Source: Acanthosepion esculentum
Lineage: Eukaryota; Mollusca; Cephalopoda; Sepiida; Sepiidae
Reading direction: 5' to 3'
DNA: 64,000 nt
Assembly (NCBI GenBank): GCA_964036315.1
Contig: OZ038482.1
Coordinates: forward strand, 9,602,698 to 9,666,697
Shown: piece after piece, positions 20,453-32,599 of the stretch
Layout of the letters: the number at the start of each line of letters is the position of its first letter
Position numbering within the stretch: position 1 is the first letter of the stretch
Made by a program: the position numbers and the translations under genes
The notes under the pieces: generated by a model
What the model was told of the DNA's origin: nothing
The model's input: the letters and a program-made list of their open reading frames with translations, nothing else
Databases searched by the model: none

Positions 20453-21005
20453 ACATTATTCGGACTATTGTCCTCATCTTTGTCGCCATATTTATTACAA
20501 CATTTCAGCCGTTGTACGCTCCAGCCTTCTTCAGGTAGTTGGAATGTCGAACTAAACCCTTTATTTCACTCACTGGGGTAGACTGTTCTAGTTCCACGGG
20601 CCATGTTTAATGGATGTCAGTTATCAGTTATCTCCTGTTAATTTCCCTCTGCAAGTTCTCCACTGCCTTAACCAGGTATTGAACTCACACTGCCATGTAA
20701 CCTCAAGGACACATGGCACAGTGGATAATGGCGTTAGTTAGATCCAGTGACAGGACCCAAAAAGTGTGATTTCAATACCTGGTTAAGGCAGTGGAGAACT
20801 TTCACAGGAACATTAACAGGAGATAACTGATAACTGACATCCATTAAACATTGCACGTGGATCTAGAACAGTCTACCCCAGTGAGCAAAATAAAGGGTTC
20901 AGTTCGACATTCCAACCACCTGAAGAAGGCCAGAGCATACAACGGCCAAAACATTGTAATAAATATGGCGACAAAGATGAGGACAATAGTCCGAATAATG
21001 TAAAT
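20453..21005. repeat. Head-to-head pair of SINE family 2 (inverted repeat, about 230-bp arms)
   Basis: The left arm (about 20455-20690) is the reverse complement of the right arm (about 20770-20998). Shared words include TTAAGGCAGTGGAGAACTT, GGAGATAACTGATAACTGAC, GTCTACCCCAGTGAG and GACAAAGATGAGGACAATAG. The head of the right copy, TGGCACAGTGGATAATGGC, resembles a tRNA box A. Overall identity is high, so this pair is fairly young. Confidence 0.88.
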
Positions 21006-21009
21006 AATG

Positions 21010-21090
21010 TCAATTGGTTTTGTTTGTTTTGTTTTGTTTTATGGCATATCAACCTTAATGGGTTATTTAATGCTGACAAGATTTTTACAA
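21010..21090 (-). repeat. SINE family 1 tail fragment
   Basis: GTTTTATGGCATATCAACCT followed by GGGTTATTTAATGC is the reverse complement of the SINE family 1 3' end, as at 15470-15785. Confidence 0.7.
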
Positions 21091-21393
21091 TAGATTTGTA
21101 TGAATAGAATATATATCCTTTATAAGGAAACAGTTGGTAGATCCAGTTTCATTGATATAGTTTTGTAAAGAAGGTTGTTGTCGAGAGTCTGCTCTCATTA
21201 ATGTATTCTGTTCAGATACACACTTTGTAGAGAAATGACATGATTTTGACATTCATATTTGGTTTATAATTTTTGGTAAAGTCCTATACTTTTGAGAAAT
21301 GATATTATATCATCCATTTTTACTTTCTTGAACAACTCATACATATAATTTATATAATGGTATTTTTGTCTTGAGAGAGCAAGATTTGAGCAC

Positions 21394-22545
21394 TCAGTTT
21401 ATATATTTAATAGTATATGCTGTTTTATATGATTGGCATACTGGTTGGTCTTCATTATTTAGTAAGTACAAGTGGGTTATTCTTGTGTGACCAATGCATA
21501 CATGGGTCAGTACCACTTCTTTCTTACAAGATTTTTTGGGGGTTGATTTCCATTCTCTTAGTTTGGGATGAATTGCAAAGAGTTTATTGTGTGCATTATC
21601 ACCCCAGTACTGTTGACATTCCTTTTGAATGTATTTATTAATAACCTCCTTAAAATCTGTGTATGGGATTTTAGTCCTTGTATCCACATTTACATCTGAA
21701 GCTGACTTGGTTGCAAGATCTGCTTCATTATGACCTTTAACTCTGATGTCGCTAGGAATCCTGCATAGTTTGATGTCTTTATGCTTGTTAATAATAAAGT
21801 TCATTTTGCCTAATATTTTCATAATAAGTGGGTTGTTGGATTTTTTCCCATTCAAAGCCAATAGGGTGGATAGTGAGTCTGAAAAAAATTAGAAAATTTT
21901 TTGTTTGCTCTCTGAGACAATGTTGAGAGCTAGTCGATTGCATAAGACCCTGCTGTAAAAATAGAGCTTCCTTTTTTTTGGTAATATTTTGGTTCACTGC
22001 TCTCACCGTGTCCTGTCCTCTCATTTTGGCCAGTCTGTATAGATGGGTCGATGGTTAGGGAAGTTTGACAATATGTCCAGAAACTTATCCTGGAATGTGA
22101 GTGTGTACGTTTTTTGTTTTGGGAGATTACGTAATTCTAGCAGAACTCTGGGTTGCTTGACAGTCCATGGTGGAATGCCGGCTGCAGTCGTTTCTCGTAT
22201 GCTTGAGGGTGTGGTGCCTAAATCTTCAGCAATGGATTTCATCCTGAGTCCATAGTGTTGTATAGCAATAGCTTTTTGTCAGAACAGATTGCAGCAATCC
22301 AGTTCAAAGGTACTGCTATAAGCTGGGTTAGTTGGGCATGATTTTATTTTTACATAGTACTATAGTACCAGGTTAGTCCACTGTAAATGTGGAGGTGTTT
22401 CATTAGCTTCTGTGTATAAGCTCTCCACTGGGGATGTTCTAAAAGTCCCAAGCACTAATCTGAGGATAAAATCTCTATTCCTGATCAAAAGACTTATCAA
22501 CTTTTGGTAAATATCAATTTTATTGTGTAAACATATGATTTGCAA
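21394..22545 (-). pseudogene. LINE ORF2 C-terminus with RNase H domain (I/jockey-like)
   Basis: Read on the minus strand from 22545 downwards. The RT thumb region RLVLGTFRTSPVESLYTEAN is followed by DLGTTPSSIRETTAAGIPPW, then the RNase H start RPIYTDWPK (normally TDGSK). After a frameshift comes CRIPSDIRVKGHNEADLATK, the conserved HxGIxGNExAD-type block, then KIPYTDFKEVINKYI and HPKLREWKSTPKKS, and VLTHVCIGHTRITHLYLLN. This order is typical of non-LTR elements carrying RNase H. Altered TDGSK and the frameshifts show it is dead. The 5' part is truncated. Confidence 0.87.
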
Positions 22546-23840
22546 ACATTATATAATCTGATATAATATAATTCTGTGTATGCAATGACATACCTTTGAA
22601 ATGAAACCATATTTTGTTATTAATTTTGATCTAGTATTTCTTTCATCTTAATTTCAGTTGCTTTTTATTGCAACTACTCAAACAGTCAGTTTATGTCTAT
22701 CAGCAAAGAGCAAAGATCTGAGCAGTTTTGATAAAAAGCTGCTGAAATGAAGATGAAAGAAATACAAGTTCAAAATTAAGAATAGTTGAGAAAGCTTTAT
22801 TTAATAAATAAAAAGAAAGAAATACCTTCTCTGTTTAATATTTACTGTGTTTTTTTAACAATTCTTTTTTGGCAGACATCACATTATACTTAAATGGAAT
22901 TCAAGTCTACATTAATTATGATGTCGTTATAGATACAAATATTTAAACAACAACTGTGTTGAAAAAAAGCATCAGTTCAAAGAACATATCCTGGAGGAAT
23001 TTTCCTCCAGGAAAATGTCTGTGTTTCAAAATGTGTGATATTAATGTCAGCATTGTTAAATATTTGCTTTCTGATTCAACTGACTCACACATTTTTTTTT
23101 TAATATTCTTTTCTATCAGCAAAACACTAATTTCACTTTTCAGTATTTTTTCTCTTTAATAATTCATTTCACATGGCATAAGGTTAATTGAAAAAATAAA
23201 TTTCTAGTCCCTCCCCTATTTCTAAAAATAGATTTCTCATGTTCGATGAAATTAACAAAATTTTAGCGTCGACAGAAAAAGCTTTTAATTACTATTCAGA
23301 CATTTAATAAGTGAATTGTGATATTTGATTTGGCTTTGGAGAAAATAGGCAAAAATATTTTCTGATAAATAAATTTATTTTTTAGCATATCCACCTATTT
23401 GATTACCAAATAAATGTTGGGGAGAGGCTTGCCTTTCTCTAACTAATAATTAAATAAAACTATAAAGATGGCTAGAGAGAAATCAAATATCAAATAAAGT
23501 TGTTATTTTCTAAAAAGGCAAAATGTTCACTAAAGTTAAAAATGTGTTACATGCCTTCTCTCTGATTCTGAAAAGAAAAATTAGTGGATGTTGCAAAAAG
23601 CTGTCACTACTTCCATATTTTCAAAGGACTGTCTGTATCTGTTGTTTTTTTTACAATTATTTACCCAATTCAAATGTCAAGAACAACCTAAGGTACTAAA
23701 TAGAGATGTAAGTGCATAATGGGAGGGAGCAATATTATGATGATATGCAGGATAGATAATAATTTACTATTGAATTGGAGAGGTAAAGATTGTCGTGATT
23801 AAGAAAGCATCCTCTCAGGAGTTCATTTCACATTGCAACA
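22546..23840. other. Unassigned AT-rich sequence
   Basis: No coding or repeat signal recognised, apart from a short near-perfect inverted repeat at about 22992-23011 (CTGGAGGAATTTTCCTCCAG). Confidence 0.5.
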
Positions 23841-24155
23841 GGTTTGGATGAGTGGAACTTATTCCTCACCAATGGAATATGAAGGGATGAAGATGAGCCG
23901 AATCAGTGTATATAGCATAGCAGGTCTTAGCTATGAAGGTCTGGATGAGTGGAACTTATTCCTTACTAATGGAATATGAAGGGATGAAGTTGAGCCGAAT
24001 CAGTGTATGTAGCATAGGAGTTTGTCACTCTGCAGGTTTGGACTGGTGGAACTTATTCTTCATCAATGGAATATGAAGGGATGAAAATGAGCAAAATCAG
24101 TCTATGTAGTGTGGCAGGTCCTAGCTATGAAGGTCTGGACTGGTGGAACCAAGGA
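23841..24155 (+). repeat. 97-bp tandem repeat, about 3.2 copies
   Basis: Units begin exactly at 23841, 23938, 24035 and 24132 with GGTYTGGAYKRGTGGAAC. Unit ends alternate: copies 1 and 3 end in TAGCTATGAA, copy 2 ends in TCACTCTGCA. This suggests a former 194-bp dimeric period. Confidence 0.9.
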
Positions 24156-24477
24156 ATATATTTGTCCAAACATCTGCCATGAAAATAGTGAAAGAGTAGC
24201 AAGAGGCAAGCAACATTTCATCTGTGAAAAAGGTGGGGGTTGAAGAAGGAAAATGAATTTATTACCCACAAGCCTGCGCAAATGCTTCTACACCCAGTGA
24301 AAGTTGTAAAATGAGCATTCAGAAGTTCCAGATGTGGCAGCAATATTCTAATTTTTGATCTGATCTCTTCTAAAGCTTGAACATGGTAGGACCAGTTGGG
24401 TACTTTCTGCAGTGGGACAAAGACCTAACCATCTTTTCGGTGTCTTTAGCAATGGGTCATATATATATGAGTTCAAG

Positions 24478-25010
24478 TTGAGGTCTGGTGAGAGCTTGGG
24501 TCCCAATAGACATTCCAGTCAAGGAGACGCATTGAGAATTCATCATAACCAGAAAACCTCAAGGTCTGCTCAGTGATGATAAAACATTATTAGTTTTTGT
24601 TTTGGAAGCATTGAATATTACGAGTCCATTTCTCTGCTATTCAGGAATGTATTGTTACCCTCTGGTGTCTGGAAAAGCTTTTGAACACTGTAATTACAGG
24701 GCTCTGTTGATTTGCCGTTAAGAGTCACATGACTGGTCTAGTAGAGGTCTGGTGTGAGCTTTGGTCCCAACAGATATTCCAGGCAAGGAGCTTCAATGAG
24801 AATTCATCATGACAAGAAAACTCAAGGTCAACTCATTGATGATAAAATATTATTAGTTTAGTTTTAGAAGCATTGAATATTACATGTCCATTGCTTTGCT
24901 ATTCATGAATGTAACTTTACTCGCTTGTGTCTACTAAAGCTCTTGCTCTCTGTAAATACAGAGCTGTGCTGATTGGTTGTTAAGTATCACATGACTGGTA
25001 AAGCGTGGTG
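24478..25010 (+). repeat. 264-bp tandem duplication
   Basis: Two diverged copies start at GAGGTCTGGTGAGAGC (about 24481) and GAGGTCTGGTGTGAGC (about 24745). They share GAGAATTCATCAT, GAAGCATTGAATATTAC and a terminal TCACATGACTGGT. Confidence 0.85.
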
Positions 25011-25019
25011 CATAATAAA

Positions 25020-25490
25020 TAGAGAAGAAGAAGGAAAGTTACCCCCTCTTCTATGTGCAGTGTCCCTTCAGGATGTTAGTGATCATAGCTCCTGTTCACT
25101 GTAGCTCTTATTAAATTTTGTCCTTTTCTTTTTCTCCTAAAACCTGTTCTGTCATCGATTTACACAAGTTTACTAGGCAGGTTATGTGTTGATTTCATTT
25201 GTCCCTGTTGCCTTCAATCTGTCCTGTGAGTATCAAATTTTTCAAGCCCTCTTTCCTCATTATATGCATCAACTGTTTCTTCCTGATGTTAAGTATAAGT
25301 GTCCTGTTGTTTCCATTTTCTTTAAGACTTTGTTGTTACATATTTGGTCCATGTTATTTTCAGCAGCTTTCTGTAGAACTACATTTCTGTTACTTCAAAT
25401 CTCTTCTTCATCTTTAAGGAGATTGTCCAGCATTCACAGCTATATAGGAGGACGGATATTACATTCAGTACTCTTTCTTTGAATGCACTT
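25020..25490 (-). pseudogene. LINE 3' end, abundant family, minus strand
   Basis: The plus strand shows the reverse complement of the family's C-terminal coding region. Words include TGTCCTGTGAGTATCAAATT, CCCTCTTTCCTCATTAT and CTTCATCTTTAAGGAG. The 3' UTR/tail lies at about 25020-25070 (AGTGTCCCTTCAGGATGTTA). Frameshifted throughout. Confidence 0.82.
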
Positions 25491-26284
25491 TAAACAATAC
25501 TTCTTTTCCTAACAAGAAGAAGAAGAAAGAACAATAATAACAAAAACTGGTGGTATTTCTGTGGGGTGCCTTTTCTTGGAGTCTTCAAGCAAAACACTTT
25601 GCTTTCTGTTTCTTCATCAATAAAAGAAATAAGAGTAACTGTTATTCATCTCTGCTGGTTCAAGAAGTAAGTTGTGTTTGTATCAAAATGAAAATACAGA
25701 ATTTAAAATACCCTCTTCATTTGAAAGATCAGTACTACACAATCTTCCGCTTATTTTACCTTATTTATTTACTTGACTAAGATAAGTAAGTACCCATACA
25801 GTCTTTCCTCATTTCTTTTGTTACATCTTCCCACATTTTTGGTTTTTCATTCTCTGGCCATCTTTATATAAAAATGTATTTGTTGATAATTCACTAACTG
25901 CATTAATTAGAGATTCCCAGAATTCTACTCGTAAACTTAGAGTGGAAAGAAAGCAGACAACTGTTCAAAAAGTCAACAGAAATTAGTAGACAAGAATAAT
26001 AGCAAGGAGGATAGAATTCATAAAAAACTTCACAACCCTGCAAGATGTCCAACATTGGCACACAACTAAGAGACTAACAATAGTCTTTACAGATGATAAC
26101 ATTCTTACCTTCTTATCAGAGACAAAAACAAATAAAAGTAATTCAAAACAGCTCAACCCATTTCCCAAAATTAGCTTTATGATATTTTGTCATTGATTTT
26201 TAAAAGTGGGTCAAGCTGAGAACTTTTCAGCATACTTATATATTCCTAAGTCATTCAACAATTTCTGCTGAGTAACAAAATCTA
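25491..26284. other. Unassigned sequence
   Basis: Short unrelated frames on both strands and no family motif. Confidence 0.45.
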
Positions 26285-27085
26285 TGACATTTATATTTAT
26301 GATAGTTGTAGTTTATGATATTTATAGTTATGGTATTTATAGATGTGATATTTATAGTTATAATTATGATAGTTATAGTTATGATAGTTATAGTTGTGAT
26401 AGTTATAGTTTATGATATTTATAGTTATAATTATAATAGTTATAATTATGATAGTTATAATTATGATAGTTATAGTTGTGATAGTTATAGTTGTTATAGT
26501 TATAGTTTATGATGTTTATAGTTATAATTATGATAGTTATAGTTGTGATAGTTGTAGTTTATGATATTTATAGTTATAATTATGATAGTTATAGTTATGA
26601 TAGTTGTAGTTTATGATATTTATAGTTATAATTATAATAGTTATAATTATGATAGTTATAGTTGTGATAGTTATAGTTTATGATATTTATAGTTATAATT
26701 ATGATAGTTATAGTTATGATAGTTATAGTTGTGATAGTTATAGTTTATGATATTTATAGTTATAATTATGATAGTTATAGTTGTGATAGTTGTAGTTTAT
26801 GATATTTATAGTTATAATTATGATAGTTATAGTTATGATAGTTATAGTTATGATAGTTATACTTGTGATAGTTATAGTTTATGATATTTATAGTTATAAT
26901 TATGATAGTTATAGTTATGATAGTTGTAGTTTATGATATTTATAGTTATAATTATAATAGTTATAATTATGATAGTTATAGTTGTGATAGTTATAGTTTA
27001 TGATATTTGTAGTTATAATTATGATAGTTATAGTTATGATAGTTATATTTATGATAGTTATAGATATCATATTTATAGGTATGAT
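26285..27085 (+). repeat. Minisatellite (TATAGTTATGATAGT-type), about 800 bp
   Basis: Built from 15-16-base subunits such as GATAGTTATAGTTAT with interspersed TTTATGATATTTATAG spacers at irregular 50-100-base intervals. The frames through it (Ser/Tyr/Asn or Ile/Val) are artefacts. Confidence 0.95.
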
Positions 27086-27894
27086 ATTTATATGAGAACC
27101 ATGGGAATATAAACAATTTTTAATGCTATTATTTTTATCTTTCATATGATTGAAATTAATCATCAAAAAGACGAGATTGGGGATATTTCAGATTTTAGAA
27201 TATATTAAATACTGATGAATATCAATGGGAGGAGAGCGCTGTCATGGAAGTCACTGACAGCTGTCAAGGGATAAAAAATTATGAAAAGTTAAAACAATTT
27301 TAAGAGACAGAAAATGTTTAATAGATTGTCACAACTAAAGTGTTTTCTGAATCATGAAACCTAGCTGTGATTTAGGAAGCTGTGGTGACCCATTATCAGC
27401 CATGTCCTAAAGGAATGTAGCATATATAGAGATAGAGAAAATTTAGCCACAAATTTTAAAATAAAAGGAAAAAATAAAATATTTTATTCTCACAAGAAAT
27501 ATTTTATTCTCTTTTGAATTTATGCACCATTGCTTTGGTTGAAGGATAAAATATTAAAACTGATCTTTGATGTTTAATAAAAATTTCTTGAAAAGGAAAT
27601 GAATGAGAAAGTACTTGTTTTAAATCTTAATTTTTGACAATTTTCTTTTCTGAAAAGAATCTTCATAAGCCTGAAAAGCAAAATCTTAAAAATAGTAAAT
27701 ACTTAAAAACAGAAAACAAAAAGAAAAAAGAAGCTAACATAAAGAATGCTTAACAAAAAAAACTAAAAAAAAAAAAAAACTGGCATAAATATTGTCAATA
27801 CATTTCATAGAATTTCAGAATGTCTTTGGACAAGAATCATCATAATTGTTATTAAGCTTTTCTCAGGTCTATTACAAAAGATGACTTCCAAAAA
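27086..27894. other. AT-rich unassigned sequence
   Basis: No recognised features except A-runs near 27760-27780. Confidence 0.5.
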
Positions 27895-28075
27895 CTAAAT
27901 ACCTTGGGAAATATATGAATCCGCTTCTTCTCCTTCCAGCTATAGGTAAATAGCAGGACAGACCGGCTTCTATAGCCTTGTGTGGCAATTGGTCTAGGAG
28001 AAGAACAACACTGAATTCAAAACCTGATCTTCCAGGTTGGGGGGTTGTGAAGTAGGCTAACAACTTACTCACTTA
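27895..28075 (-). repeat. SINE family 1 fragment, minus strand
   Basis: Reverse complement of the family body: TATGAATCCGCTTCTTCTCC, CAGCTATAGGTAAATAG and TGGTCTAGGAGAAGAACAAC are all shared with plus copies at 29436 and 31135. Some words appear in plus orientation, so the copy may be rearranged. Confidence 0.5.
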
Positions 28076-28144
28076 AAATAGAAACATCAATGCTACCTTG
28101 CAGCCCTATGTTCCTCAAAGAATTTAAAGGCATAATATATATAT

Positions 28145-28545
28145 ATATGGCAGTAAATGCTGTATAATTCCCTCACAGATGAAAAGGAGACTTGAAGCAA
28201 CAGAGATATCATTCGAATGCTGAGAATACTATGCATGGAACATGTGAGTAATGAAGAAGTTTGAAGGAAAATGGAACAAAAGTATACTTGTAATAAGAAA
28301 CAGAAAGAGTTAAAATTCTGGGACACATAATGAGGTAAGATGGCTTGGAGAAATTGACACTCACAGAACAGATTGAAAGTAAGAAGGGTAGATAGGAACA
28401 GCAAGTAACCTACCTAATGATCTTCTGTACAAATAGATGACAGATTAGTGACTGAAAGATATAGTAAGCAGGGAGTGATATTCCTTAGAGCTATAAAGGA
28501 TAGGATGAGCCAGAATTGGCCACACCCTGAAGCCATATGTCACAT
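28145..28545 (+). pseudogene. LINE 3' end, abundant family
   Basis: TTCCCTCACAGATGAAAAGG and GACTTGAAGCAACAGAGATA match the SSQMKKRLEATEMxFYRRML block. Later AATTCTGGGACACATAATGA and GCTTGGAGAAATTGACACTC match the LKFLGHIM/GLENLILT block. No intact frame. Confidence 0.82.
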
Positions 28546-28978
28546 TTAAGAAACCATAGATAGATCCATTAATTCAACCTGCAATGAAATCTCCCACCTG
28601 CCTAGGAAATTAAAACTATTTTTTGATTTGAATACAAGTCTTTCATCATGAACTTAACGATTGCAGATGATAGAAGGGTTTAATGATTACAGAAAATATA
28701 TAGATATATTTATAAAAATATGAGAAACTGGAAGGTTTTTTTTTGTGACGTGTTTCATCTGTTAGGATTTCATTGGACTGGGCTTTGATGACATTGCCAC
28801 GTCTACACATGTGCATGCAACGAAAGATGCAGGTAGTTTCAAAATTTTGGAAAGAATATTCTTTTTTCTCTATCCAGATTATTTTGGCTACGTTGAGGAA
28901 GAAAAAAAGAAAACAAATTCTTTCAAAAGTTTAGGAACTACCTGCATTTCTCAATTCATGAGCATGTGTAGATGTTAT

Positions 28979-28979
<1 letters not shown>
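28546..28979. other. Unassigned sequence
   Basis: Contains two similar words, CATGTGCATGCAACGAAAGA and the nearby TGCAGGTAGTTTC/GAACTACCTGCA pair, which form a loose inverted repeat. No gene recognised. Confidence 0.4.
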
Positions 28980-29028
<49 letters not shown>

Positions 29029-29078
29029 ATATTGTTATATCATATATATATATATATATATATATGATATATTGTTAT

Positions 29079-29134
<56 letters not shown>

Positions 29135-29155
29135 ATATTGTTATATCATATATAT

Positions 29156-29210
<55 letters not shown>

Positions 29211-29246
29211 ATATTGTTATATCATATATATATATATATAAATATG

Positions 29247-29277
<31 letters not shown>

Positions 29278-29296
29278 ATATTGTTATATCATATAT

Positions 29297-29347
<51 letters not shown>

Positions 29348-29357
29348 ATATTGTTAT

Positions 29358-29435
<78 letters not shown>
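28980..29435. repeat. Large (TA)n array punctuated by six GATATATTGTTATATC units
   Basis: About 455 bases of TA in which TGATATATTGTTATATCA recurs six times (near 29025, 29065, 29130, 29206, 29274 and 29343), giving a 40-76-base period. The interrupter is itself near-palindromic. Tyr/Ile frames are artefacts. Confidence 0.95.
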
Positions 29436-29640
29436 AGTGGTTAGTGGCTGGAAATGAGAAATCATTAAACTGATTACATTCACTTTCATGCAAATAACCT
29501 TGGAAGAGATGTGGCTTCTTCCCCTAGCTATGGGCCAAATAGTAAGGCAGACTTAATTTTTTAGCCTTGGTTGACAACCAGTGTAGACTTAGGATAACTT
29601 TAAGTTCAAAACCTGAGTTAGCCTGTTCTTTGTATTGTGG
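29436..29640 (+). repeat. tRNA-derived SINE (family 1)
   Basis: GTGGTTAGTGGCTGGAAATG head remnant, CCTTGGAAGAGATGTGGCTT, CTAGCTATGGGCCAAATAGT and TTAGCCTTGGTTGACAACCA are shared with the 31135 copy. The box B region is deleted. It starts immediately at the end of the TA array. Confidence 0.75.
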
Positions 29641-30775
29641 CATAGTATGTACACCAGTTCTCTGCATTCAGTTCTTCTGAAAAGTGTGGTGTGGGTGGTT
29701 CTGCACAATTCATCTCACTATCATTAAATTGTACATGTTCTGTTCTAGGAGCCAAACTACTGGACCCTACCCTATACATCAAGAAAATAGGAGTGTCCAT
29801 CATATAGATATAGCTAATGATCAAAATGAAAAAGATGAAGATACTAGTCAAAATAAGTCATAGAATGATAATAATACAGCATTGGTGGTGATTTTCAAGC
29901 AATCTCAGAAGTTTAGAGAGTATATGAGCCAAAGTATATGGATCAAAACAACAAAAATAAATATACTAGTCTCAATAATTAGTTTAATAATGACAATACT
30001 CCATTTTGGAATTTCAGACAATCCTTAGAAATGTCGTAGAATGCCTTGTCCAAAATAGAGTGATCATGAGAAGAAAGGTGAGAACTGAAAAAAATCATGA
30101 AATAATGACAATACTTCATCTTAAAAGTTCAGACAACATTCTCTGTTCATTGTAAATAGTCTGTCAATTCTTAAGCACTTAACTTTTCAAGTGTTTTCTT
30201 TTTTTTGTCATGATCAAATTGTCAATATTTTCACAAGTCATTGTTCGTTGTACAAAAGCCATTCAGCTTGTAAAGACCAATTGTTGGTTTAATGGCTTAG
30301 AACATTTCTTTCGATCAAGTGAGTCTGGTTGATTTTTTCCATCTTTCTAGTGAGGAAAATACCCAGGAAGTCTGTTGTCAATTAATTTAATGTCTACAAT
30401 GGTTATCATATTGCTATATGACTAAGGGTTTTACTCTAACCAAAAGGACACTACTCTTTTTGACTTGCAGACTTCGAATAGAACTATTTTATAATTCTAA
30501 TGCTATTCTTCAATACATTATGATTGACTAAACTTGTCTGCCAGCTGCAATAAAATATCAATTTTTCATAGTTTCAAGGATCTTTTATTTAAAAGATAAA
30601 ACATAATCAGTAGAATTAATATGATTATATCACATTCAAGTATGTATAAATACACAGATATAATGACATGTGGAAGTGGATACATTGGATCTTTTAAGGA
30701 AATAATAATTTCTGTTAGTGCTAAGGGAAATAGAATAAGGACACACGATGCATAAGGAGAAATAGAGAAATGTTT
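29641..30775. other. Unassigned AT-rich sequence
   Basis: No recognised gene. AATAATGACAATACT recurs near 29990 and 30105 with similar context, hinting at an old duplication. Confidence 0.4.
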
Positions 30776-30900
30776 GCTTTTTTTCTCTAATCTTTTCACC
30801 CCAAGTAAGGCAATAAAGGCACTAAGATGCAAGGGTTACTGAGTGTGAGGGTACAACAGCCGAAATGTGATAACAACAACAAATATGAATAATGGCAATA
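30776..30900 (+). repeat. Fragment shared with 37570-37650, then SINE family 2 tail
   Basis: AATCTTTTCACCCCAAGTAA and GGTT-containing words match the segment at 37586-37650 (AATCTTTTCACCCAAAGCAA). It is followed by ACAACAGCCGAAATGTGATA and AACAACAACAAATATGA, the SINE family 2 3' part. Confidence 0.55.
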
Positions 30901-31134
30901 AAGATAACTGTTCATCCCAGAGATTCAGACAGACAAAATTTCATTTGGATTTTGTGCATCATCTCAAAAGTTCGTATCCTACAGGGACAAAATATTATGA
31001 CTAAAACCGTTTGAAGCATATCTGAAGAAAGAATGACACTCCATGTGACCCCCAAAATATAATCGCAGTAGTGGAAGTATAATCATTATGTTATCCAATA
31101 AAAGTATTTCTTTTTTAGCCTCAGCTAATCTAAA

Positions 31135-31395
31135 GGCACAGTGGAGTAATGGATAGTGGCTCATATTGAGAAACTGGAGAGCTGAGTTCAAATTCCAGTT
31201 GAATCCATTACATTCACTTACATGCTAATACCCTTGGGAAAACTATGAAACCATCACTTCTCTCCCCAGTTATGGATTAAAGTGCAGGACAGATTGAGTT
31301 CTATAACCTTGGGTGGCAACTGGTCTAGGAGAAGGAAAACTCTGAATTCAAACCAGCCTGGAGAGAGTTGAACTCCATTAGACTATCTTACCCAA
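31135..31395 (+). repeat. tRNA-derived SINE (family 1)
   Basis: Head CACAGTGGAGTAATGGATAG, box B-like GAGTTCAAATTCCAG, then CCCTTGGGAAAACTATGAA, CAGTTATGGATTAAAGTGCA and TGGTCTAGGAGAAGGAAAAC. One of the best preserved copies. Confidence 0.83.
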
Positions 31396-31727
31396 GCCAC
31401 ACTCTACTACGACTGCAGTATATGTGGTTTCTCTATGACTCTGATTAGTTAAGGGACTCGTGATTGTGAGTTATTCTACCCTAATAGTAAGTTGTCCATT
31501 CCTTTGTAAAGAACTAAATAATTTGATGCATTTCATTTGATCCAGATTGTAGAAGTTTTTGCTTGTAAAGAATGGGTGCCAATGCTTAAAAACTGGTAAT
31601 TACAAGAGAAGTTGGCTGATTAAGAAAAGTGAAATTAAATTTGAATAGATGGGCCAGCAAAAAAGATGCGCTTTTCTATTAATCAAACTTTGTGCGATTT
31701 GAGTTGTGAATTATTTACGCTTTTTAT

Positions 31728-31960
31728 GTTCAGACCATTATCCTCATCTTTGTTGTTGTTTACCACAACATTTCGGCCATTGTGCTCTCCAGCCTTCCTC
31801 AAGTGTACATCAATCTGGGTAACCTACAGGGAATTCTGAACTGAAACCTTTATTTATTCTATGAGGGTAGACAGTTCCTCTTCCACTGCTCATGTCTAGG
31901 GATATCTCATCTTGTTCTTATTCTTATTTAGTACTGTTTAGTTGTAAATTGCATCTTTGG
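31728..31960 (-). repeat. SINE family 2, minus strand
   Basis: Minus strand carries GAGGAAGGCTGGAGAGCACA then ATGGCCGAAATGTTGTGG, AACAACAACAAAGATGAGG, and upstream AGATATCCCTAGACATGAG. It abuts the LINE RT fragment at 31960. Confidence 0.78.
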
Positions 31961-32260
31961 CTTTTCTTCTTGTTGATGACCAGACATTCTGACTTCTTGC
32001 ATTTGATGGTTAGTCCTTTTATCTTGCTTTCTTTTACTACCTTGTCTTGAAGGTCCAGTAGTTCTCTTTCTGTGTCAACCATCAACACTGTCATCCATGT
32101 ATCTTATATTGTTAAAATTATGCCCACTGATAATAAATCCTGGTAGGACCCCCAGCTCCCTTAGGATATCCTCAATGTTAAATAAATGATATCTTGCCAA
32201 TGACACAACTTCTGACCAGAGAAATTGGATCACTGCTCTTTGTTCCTCCCTGGTGAACAC
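31960..32260 (-). pseudogene. LINE reverse transcriptase palm fragment (YMDD)
   Basis: The minus strand reads NIEDILRELGVLPGFIISGH, NFNNIRYMDDSV, then across frameshifts DTERELLDLQDKVV and KGLTIKCKKSECLVI. RYxDDxxL with the following helix block is the catalytic core of LINE RT. It fits the abundant LINE family whose 3' ends are scattered in the window. Truncated at both ends. Confidence 0.82.
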
Positions 32261-32437
32261 GGTTAGTGGTGCGGCTATGTTTACACTGTTACAGAAGCCA
32301 AAAAAATTGGTGCAATCAAGCTCAAACTTTGCTCATGTGATCACAATACTACCATCTATAAGCACACATGAGCAAAAAGGTAGTGTGACAAACCAAAACA
32401 TATGTCATAGTGAAAATGTAGCTAATTTTTTACTTAA

Positions 32438-32439
<2 letters not shown>

Positions 32440-32498
<59 letters not shown>
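32440..32498. repeat. (TA)n(GA)n microsatellite
   Basis: About 40 bases TA followed by 18 bases GA. Downstream (32515-32590) sequence resembles 57398-57450 (AAACTGTTGCCACTTGATGT, ACATGCTCTATCCCTG). Confidence 0.93.
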
Positions 32499-32599
32499 TA
32501 GTTGGCTTGAATATTGCATTCAAGTGTGAAACAAACTGTTGCCACTTGATGTTGACCTCAGTGTCCATTTTTATACATGCTCTATCCCTGCACATACCA

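Noticed and set aside
26315..27166. Tyr/Asn/Ser and Ile/Val frames
   Set aside because: Translated minisatellite.
28811..29489. Tyr/Ile-rich frames up to 132 codons
   Set aside because: Translated TA repeats. The same applies to frames at 42445-42696, 47472-47654, 57805-58053 and 58081-58453.
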